64,000 bases of DNA from Zizania palustris. Lineage: Eukaryota; Streptophyta; Magnoliopsida; Poales; Poaceae. A model generated the notes under the pieces. That model ran no database searches. It worked only from the letters and a program-made list of their open reading frames with translations, and was not told where the DNA came from. Every line of letters starts with the position of its first letter. Within the stretch, counting starts at the first letter, position 1. The DNA lies in assembly GCA_019279435.1 (NCBI GenBank), contig JAAALK010000286.1:19487931-19551930 (forward strand), written 5' to 3'. Position numbers and translations under genes: made by a program. Positions 56,841-64,000 of the stretch are shown here, one piece after another.

Positions 56841-58008
56841 TGTTGGGGGAATATATTTCCCTTGAACAGGGGTCAAATGACGTCAGCCTCCGACAGCCTT
56901 CGGCCCAGAGCCCAGCACTGTCGGAGCCTGTTTTCTCCCTAAGCATTGTTTTCAGGTCCCAAGGTGCCTTTCGGGGGTCCAGCTCGGAGCCCCCACTTCG
57001 GGCCCTGGCGCAGGGCGCCAGAGGCCACCCCCCGGGCGCAGGAGGCCGGAGGCCACCCTCCAGTTGCAGGACGTCGGAGGCCGCCCTCCGGAGCCAAGTC
57101 CAGAGGTCGCCCTCCGGAGCCCAGTTCGGAGGCCGCCCTCCGGAGCCAAGTCCGGAGGCCGCCCTCCGGAGCCCAGTTCGGAGGCCGCCCTCCGGAGCCA
57201 AGTCCGGAGGCCGCCCTCCGGAGCCCAGTTCGGAGGTCGCCCTCCGGAGCCCAATTCGGAGCCAAGTCCGGAGGCCGCCCTCCGGAGCATGCTTCGGAGC
57301 CCCCCTCCAGGGTACACTTCGAAGCCTTCTCCTCCGCAGGCCAGCCTTCGGACCCTGTCAAGACTGTTCGAAGCCAAGGCTCCGAGACCCCAGTTCGGGG
57401 CCCAGTTCGAAGCCCAGGCTCCGAGACCCCAGTTCGGAGCCCTGTTCGGAGCCTTGCTCGGAGCATGCTTCGGAGCCCCCCTTCGGGTGCACTTCGAAGC
57501 CCTCTTCGCAGCCTCGACCATAGAGCTCCGACCCCTACTTCGAGGCTCAAGAAATATCTAAGTATAGGCCATACCGGGGGCCCCTCCGCCCCTGGTATGT
57601 CGTTTAGCTGGTCAAAGTCTGGCGCAGCCTGACACGTCTGTAAAGCTATAAAGTTGTCTGGTACCTTTGCACAGTAGCTAGCTCCCTTTCCCTGTCTACC
57701 CCTATAAGCCTAGGAGCTTGTAGAGGGTATCTTGGTCTTTTCCTTAAGGCCTGTGTGCCTATAAAAGCAGGGCCAAGCCCTTGTAGTAGGACACGCTCCA
57801 AGGGGCCATGAGACCCTGGAGTTATTTCTCCACACCAAGGCATAGTATGCCAAATCCACCACAAACTGGACGTAGGGCTATTGTCCCCTAGGGGAGGCCC
57901 GAACCAGTATAAACTCTTTCTCCCTTTGAGAGAACCCATCGAGGTTCATTCTCCACATCATGCACCACCACAGGAAAACCTGCTGGAACTAACGCAATTG
58001 TTCCAACA
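56841..58008 (+). repeat. 3' LTR of T2
   Basis: Same length (1168 bp) and structure as 50399-51566, including the 26-bp array (57073-57286). Confidence 0.92.
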
Positions 58009-58013
58009 ACCCA

Positions 58014-60267
58014 AATAAACTAAAACCTAGAGGAAATATCCAAACCAGGTCCTGAGAAAATTTATAAGTGATCCCAAGGCCAAGACCTATTTTTGAGAAT
58101 TTTTACAAATTTTTATCACCCTTGGAAGCAACCCAAATATTTTAAATCAATTTCAGCAATTATTTTTATTCAGAAATGAATTTAAACAGTAACGGGCCCC
58201 TTTCCCCTTTTCTCCCCCAACCGGCCGGCCCATCCCACTCCCTCCCCGCGCCCCTCACTGACAAACGGGCCCCGCTGGTCAGTGACCCCTCCCTCCGCGC
58301 GTGCGCCCGACGCCTCGGCCCCACCTGTCGGCGCCGTCTGCCTCTCTCTCAGCACCCGCACGCGCCCACTGACCACCATGGCCCACATGTAGGATCCATC
58401 TTTCCCGCGGGATCCGCCCCCAAATCCCCTCGCCGGCCGAAACCCTAAACGCCCGATCCGCCACCGCCGTGCCCCTTTCCCCAAATTGACGTCGGCATTT
58501 AATTCCTTGCGATACGCTGATGGTTTCCACCATTACGCCGACGCGTCATCGTCCCGGGACCATCGCTCGCATGCAAGGAAAGAGCTCGCCGGCGTTAAGA
58601 GTGTTTACTCTCGTCTTCCCCTGATTACGCCCCCTCTGACCCCACCGGCGTCCCTATTTATGCCCCTGGCACCCCGCGTTCATCCCCTCGCTAACATTTG
58701 CACCGAAAATGAACCGAACACCCGTGCTCCAAGTTTTAATGCCACACCGCCGCTCGCCGTCACAGGAGTCCTCCCCCGTCCTCGACGACCGCACCATTGT
58801 GACCGCCGTCGCCACCCCGACCTCGGCCACCACTCCTTCGCCGACGAGACCCGCCGGAACACCGACGCCGACGAGGACCCGAACACCTTCGCCCCCCTCC
58901 CCGCTCGATGCCGGCCATGCTTCGACGACCCCAAGCCTAGACAACGGTACCATCTTGACCGCCACGTTATATTGGTTCCATTTTAGCCCTTAGCTCCGGT
59001 CGCCGTCGCTCGCCGTGGCCGCTAGACCATCGCCATCACCGGAGAAGACGACCGACACGAGTAAAGTACCCGTGTCGTGTCAGATTTAATTGCGACCATG
59101 CGATCGCGATCGGACGGTGTAGATTAGATCGCACGTTTGGTTTAATTTAGCCCATCAGATCACAGCGATACAGTATGTTTTAATATGGATCATCCGTTAG
59201 TATTTAAAACCCGCGTTGAATCTGAGCCCTCCATCACGTATCGGTTCGGCATTTTAATCGTGGCCGTCCGTGTCCACTTAACGCCCCCGCCTCACCCGCA
59301 GCCGCTCGATCATGATCCAACATAGATCCGTGATCCGGCGCACGCGCATAGGCTGAATTGCCGTCGGTTTCTTGTGTTTTGTAGGAATCAAGGTTGTCAT
59401 ATTCATCAAACTAACTCCACTACAACAATCCAAGTCACCGGAAAGATCGCTTCCAAGCCGGAGACTTCATCGTCCCCCTTGTCGGTCCGACCGACAATAT
59501 ATAGCCGGTCCGACCGAGTGTTGCCGGCACGTGCCAGTCCAATCGATGGCCCTAACTCGGTCTAACAGGAATCGACCTACTTCACGCCGGAGGTCTTCAT
59601 CACACCAAAGGCCACCTTTGCATCGGAGTCCGTCAGTCTAACCAAAGCTCTACCTACGGTCCTACCGAGCCCCTCATACCGGAGTACTTCTTCGCATCAA
59701 GGACCCCCTTCCTGTCAACCTTCATAGCCTCGGGTACCCTCCGGTCTGACTGAAGGAATACCTTTGGTCCGATCGACTAAGGTGTCCAAGACCCCCGCTC
59801 AGAGCCCTATTCACCGAGGACCCCTCACAATCTGCACTTCGGTTTGATTGGAGTCCTAACGCCGGTTTGACCGATCAGGACACCGAAGGCCCCTTCGGCA
59901 CCCCTTCCCTTCGAATCAAACGCCAAAGATATCCTTCGGTGCCCCACTTTGCACCGTCGGTTCGACCGATGGCATAGTGTCGGTCTGACCGGCCTCCATA
60001 GGCCGGTCTGACTGACGTGATTACTTCAGTAGAACCGACCCTGGTTTGTTTAGTTGATTGCTTTTTCACAAACTTCAGCCAATTGGGTATTACACCTAGG
60101 GTTTGATCTGGTTGCCTGGCGACTCCGTTATTCCCTTACCACTGTTTTAAGGGTCATCGGAATGCGACGTCGGCGTCATTTTACGCTTAGGGGTTTACCT
60201 CTAAGTATCCACATGCTTTTGGACAATCGAACCGGCCTAAGTGTGAGGGCACGTTTTAGCATCAACA
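58014..60267 (+). repeat. distal part of the 5' LTR of Gypsy element F
   Basis: Continues AATAAACTAAAACC from the 98-bp head at 50301-50398. GC-rich centre (58190-58980). From 59480 onwards it has many CGGTC(C/T)GACCG palindromes. Ends GCATCAACACA before the primer region at 60270. Frames here are not supported as genes. Confidence 0.7.
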
Positions 60268-60297
60268 CACTTTTTGGCGACTCCTCTGGGGACATAC

Positions 60298-61399
60298 ATG
60301 CCAAGTGCGACTACATCTATGGCAAATATGACTACTATGATTACATCAACGGTACCTTCTATGCCAACAAGCATGGTGGGGAACACGGAGGATGACGACG
60401 ACTCCAGTACCATTGCCCTAGAGGATCTCTCGGAGGAGGACCGTACAGAACTTGAAGCCAAGGTGAAGGAACTTCGCGATCGCATTCTTGCAAGATACGT
60501 CAAGATAGGTGACACGTTCGTCAAGCGCGACACGAGATCCGTCACCATCACCACGCTCGCTAAAGTAAAATCCCGTCGTCCCCTCTTTCCCCTAGACCTC
60601 GAACAAGAGATAGTTTCCAAAGTAGACCGAGCGGTTAACACCGCATTGGACAAACACATGGAACACATGGTTCCTAGAGTAAACTCTAGGATAGATGCAG
60701 TGTTTAGAAGATTCGGTTTTTCCAAAGCCGATTCCCTTATTATGATCATTAGCGCTCCCCCTGTTCATCACATACAAAGTAGAATGGATGGGAGCATGGG
60801 GAGAGATGTCAGATCTGTAGCCTCGACTTTTATGGTCGAGGCCCCTCTGGCTCCTATTGGTCTAACCGGGCTAGGTTGGCTGGTCCAACCGAGTGAACAT
60901 GATCAGTCCAACAGGCAATACTAGGTCGGTCTGACCACCGCGTGCCAGCACACAACACTCAACCCTGGTGTCTCCATGCCACCAACGATGGTCGATCTAA
61001 CCGCCTTCTGGGATGGTCCGACCGACTCAGACCCGATGGCGATGATCGGTCACCAGGACAGTGCGACCGTACCTCCGACAAACGTTAGTCTTACTAGACC
61101 CAGTTGGCCAGTCTGACTGGACGAGTATAGTCAGTCCAACCGGCCACAACAGGTCGGTCTGACCGACTCCCACCCCGCTATGGTTTTAACTTTACTACCT
61201 GCACCGATGCGTCCATTGCCCGCACCTGCCATACCCCTAGCTACCCCACATGTGTATAGGTATGGGCACGCACCCTGTTATGCTACATCGGCTCAGAATT
61301 ACTTGTCTCACCCTATCGAGATTGTTTCAGCGCCACTAGTTAGTCCTCCACGTTCTATCTATTCGCATGCACCACCAGTAAGTGGTAATACACAATATA
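60298..61399 (+). pseudogene. gag N-terminal part of Gypsy element F
   Basis: First ATG 60298 (MPSATTSMANMTTMITSTV), then an acidic helical region (EDLSEEDRTELEAKVKELRD) and basic segments. TAG at 60922-60924 and TGA near 61114 interrupt a frame that otherwise continues to 61399 (PHVYRYGHAPCYATSAQNYL). Repeated CGGTCTGACCG motifs lie within the coding sequence (60850-61160). The Copia LTR at 61400 ends it. Confidence 0.6.
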
Positions 61400-63025
61400 T
61401 GTAGGACCGGGAGTAGCGACTAGAGGGGGGGTGGTGAATGGGGGCCTTAAAAATTCTTTCGAATCAATGGCCTTCTCCCAACACCCAACGCTTCTCAAAA
61501 GACAACCAACAGAGTCAAACTAAACACTAAAAATTCACGGACAACTGTAGTGCTATCACTCTCCTATCAAGTATGATGTGATGTGATAATCTGAGAGATC
61601 ATAAACACTAAAAATAATCTAGCCTAAAAATGACCGGTGTCCTAAACGAAAATACACCACCAAAGTACTTAAAGGCAGATTAAAAACATTCCCATAACAA
61701 ATGACATTCCCACAACGATTTCTTCGAATCAAAGATAACACGTGTAGATTATTCCCAAATCACAAAGAGTTCATAAATATGAGAGATCACAAAATATAAC
61801 GCATTTAATTAATCAAAATAAATGTAGGAAACAGATAATGCTCTCAAATATATTAACGACTGTTCATCAGGCTATAGCTAATCATTCAGATTCTAACTAA
61901 ACACACAATAATAATGGAAATGCACGTGGAATAAGAATTGATTACTGTTCCTGATTTTCACTGTGTGGGCATTCTACTTGAGCCTCGTGTGTTCTCTAGT
62001 GTTGTGCGTCTCCGTGCAGGTGACCGTCCCCAGTTATAGAGCTGGCCCCACGCCGAAGAACTCAGCCCACTCACAGGAGTCCAAGCCAACAGCGAAGCGC
62101 CAAGCAGCTGCCCTTTCCGATGAAAGCCATGTGCATGGCTGGTGCTGCCGAGCGCCGCTCCACGCGCAGGCCTCACTGCACTCCACTGAAGGCAAGTGTC
62201 GTGCGGTAGCCACCTCCTGTGCATTGTCCTTGCGTGACGTCGGGGGAATACAAACACCGGAGCTCCACATAGAGAAATGGAGTCCAGGCCGAGAGAAACC
62301 CAGCGATGGTACTGTGGCGGTGGCAATTTCAGTAGGAAGAAGGGCTAACAAATAAAGTGTGAAATCTGATTTAAAATTTCTAATGAGTTAAGAAACCCTA
62401 GGGGGGAATGGACCCTATTTATAGGTAGCCCAATAAATCAGGAAAAACCCAATATACCCTTATGATTTTTTACAGACACTGAAATAAACTTAAAAGACTA
62501 AAATGCCCTTAGGATTTTTACAGACTCGACTAATAAAAACTATCGGCCTAAAAGGAAAAAGAGTAAAAACCTAACTAAAGGTAGCTTGTCCTGATGCGGA
62601 GCTTTCGTAGCAGCTACGACTTCGCTTCAGGACTATCGGATCCCATATGAACGGTCTGGATAGATACGTCGATTTTATGCCGAAACCGACAAAGTGTCCA
62701 ATGTCTTCGTACCGAGTACCCGAATTGGGCCGGCCCGATTCCGCAGCTCCCTCAGCCCATCAATCGCTCGTTGCCCATTTACTTGGGTCAAACCCGGTCA
62801 ACAGACTAGCGGATCCCCTGCTGTTCCTGGCCGATGTACTCGGATTGGGCCGGCCTGACTCCGCGTCCCCTCTGCTCGGCAGTCGCTCGCCGCCCGTGTA
62901 CCTGAGTTACACACGGCCCAAAACACGGCAAGTCTCATCTCCTCTTTGTCTCTCTTTTACTTCCATTGACAATCACTCATCACTTCCGGAGCCATGAGGC
63001 CCATGATCTTCAACATGGCACCTCA
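61400..63025 (-). repeat. 3' LTR of Copia element D
   Basis: 1626 bp; minus strand TGAGGTGCCATGTTGAAG..CCGGTCCTACA. Matches the LTR at 15685-17432 along its length, with TATA box CTATAAATAGGGTCC near 62415. Confidence 0.85.
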
Positions 63026-64000
63026 ATCGCCCCCCGATGAGTGCATTGTCAACACCCTCTTCATCAACTCTTAGAGCTTATAAACACATGTGGAAACACG
63101 AAAAGAAAACACAAGAAGAATAGGAAGAAGTAAATAAAATAAAAGGTTTAACCTTTATGACCAAAAGCCAAACAAAAGCCAAAAAACGGTCATTATGGTT
63201 AAACAGAAAACAAAACATAAACGAGTGCAATCTCTGAATTATCAACAAGGATATCTAAAGAGTAAGAGAAAAAGAGACTAAAACTCTCCCTGAAATAAAT
63301 GCCAGAGAAAGCCAAAACTCCCGCTAAACTCTTCTAAAAGATCAAGTAACTCAAAATTTCTCCCCCTTGTTGACAATTGAACTCATCAAGTGAGACTAAA
63401 TGCACTCAAAAGAGACTTAGATTCAAACTCCCCCAAGAATGCAGCTTCCCCTCAAAATATGCAATGAATGCAACTAGAGTGCAAGTGGAGTATAAAAATC
63501 ATGCTTCTCAAATATGATCGACTGCAATTACAACATCTAGCAAGTATAGTAGAAAATACTATCTAAGACACATGGCATGATCAGTGCAATAGATGATATC
63601 CAAAGAAAGTCATTAGCACACATTTTTAGATTTTTGCAAATAAAAGCATCACCAATTTTCTAGTCGACAAGCAAGGTAAAACATGAGATGCAAAGGCTAG
63701 CTGATATCTACGAAGATAAGCATTGTCCATAATAAAGAGCTTCAATAAACTTGTTATCTTTTTAATTTTCAGGTTTTTTCTTTTCCTTTTTCTTTTTTGT
63801 CAGGGTTATTTGCATGTCAACCTTATGCTAACCGACCATGTCATGCCTAGGCTAGAATAGGACCATCAAAAGCATAAGACATTGGTCTTGGCATACATTA
63901 CAATGTCCTAGTTCATATCAAAGTGCTATGGTAAGCAATCCAGAACAATGCAATGCGACACATCAAACCCACCTGGATCTTTTCAATTAAGCATAAAAGA
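63026..64000 (-). other. untranslated spacer between pol and 3' LTR of Copia element D
   Basis: AT-rich with no open frame of note. It contains a T/C-rich run near 63760-63800 and the polypurine tract adjacent to the LTR. Typical of the long pol-LTR spacer of Maximus/SIRE-type elements. Confidence 0.6.

Larger units (their letters stand above)
50399..58008 (+). mobile_element. complete LTR element T2 carrying only antisense genes
   Basis: Two 1168-bp LTRs (50399-51566, 56841-58008) and an exact 5-bp duplication ACCCA (50394-50398 and 58009-58013). A tRNA-Asp-like primer site (TGGCGCCGTCCGTGGGG) follows the 5' LTR. The polypurine CGAGGGGCTAC precedes the 3' LTR, identical to that of T1. The 5.3-kb interior has no gag, protease, RT or integrase. 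By eye the LTRs differ at about 16 positions, nearly all transitions, so the insertion is young. It is non-autonomous and probably mobilised by a Tat-like relative of T1. Confidence 0.92.
50301..61399 (+). mobile_element. Gypsy element F, 5' LTR and gag start, twice interrupted
   Basis: The LTR starts TGTAACACCCC at 50301 (preceding five bases CCTTC) and is split by element T2 (50399-58008). It resumes at 58014 and ends near 60267 (CATCAACACA). Then comes TTTTTGGCGACTCCTCTGGGGA, a typical Gypsy primer-site region, and gag from 60298. A Copia element cuts the gag at 61400. The LTR is about 2.35 kb without the insert. Confidence 0.78.
61400..64000 (-). mobile_element. Copia element D (family of B), 3' end only
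   Basis: 3' LTR 61400-63025 on the minus strand, preceded by polypurine CGGGGGGCGAT and about 975 bp of pol-LTR spacer up to the window edge. ATATA at 61395-61399 should be the target copy. A GGGGGAGAAATTTTGAG motif near 63355-63371, typical of the spacer after Copia pol, is present. No coding part is inside the window. Confidence 0.82.

Noticed and set aside
58486..58986. Frames of 100-166 codons on both strands in the LTR of element F.
   Set aside because: Composition-driven (CG-rich LTR), no motif, and inside a defined LTR.

Overview
This window is repeat-rich nuclear DNA from a plant, most likely a panicoid grass (maize, sorghum, sugarcane, millet group). The evidence is a CACTA element with TTTGCCGAGTGC subterminal repeats, Maximus/SIRE-like Copia and Tat-like Gypsy elements, grass-type MITEs, and GT-AG introns. 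There is no prokaryotic gene organisation, and no tRNA, rRNA or CRISPR array is supported. A 100-N scaffold gap lies at 45026-45125.

Only one host gene is convincing. It lies on the minus strand: exon 1 is 32646-33548, exon 2 is 13536-13582 and exon 3 is 13338-13440. Together they encode a 350-residue GTD-binding (DUF593, myosin-binding protein 7-like) protein with a C-terminal membrane segment. Intron 1 is about 19.1 kb and is almost entirely nested transposons. These are a gag-only LTR element (14795-20742) split by a Copia element (15685-19212); a hAT-like element (21313-23424) split by a mini LTR element (21663-23012); a gag-protease LTR element (23575-31177) split by a LINE (about 25345-30272) that itself carries two solo LTRs; and a hAT-like element (31212-31883).

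Left of the gene, a Copia element (1-3873, minus) has inserted into a Tat-like Gypsy element (3874-11979). That element has a broken pol followed by antisense genes that carry their own TATA box and introns. Right of the gene lie a Tourist-like MITE (34261-34604), a CACTA element with three 936-bp tandem units (34726-38467), and a Copia element (38468-45025) whose gag and pol are in one frame separated by a TAG. After the gap come an unrecognised stretch, a gag-bearing LTR element with an inverted repeat (46526-49935), a Copia LTR fragment, and a Gypsy element (50301-61399). That Gypsy element is split by a complete 7.6-kb LTR element (50399-58008), and its gag is broken by a further Copia element (61400 to the window end).

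The most interesting feature is the antisense gene cassette shared by the Gypsy elements at 3874-11979 and 50399-58008. Both encode a spliced PF04195-type gene opposite to the element, with the same four-exon layout, the same intron phases (1, 1, 0), a TATA box about 100-145 bp upstream of the ATG, and a minus-one frame change at a G-run in exon 3. The second element has no gag or pol, so the antisense genes are its only recognisable coding content.
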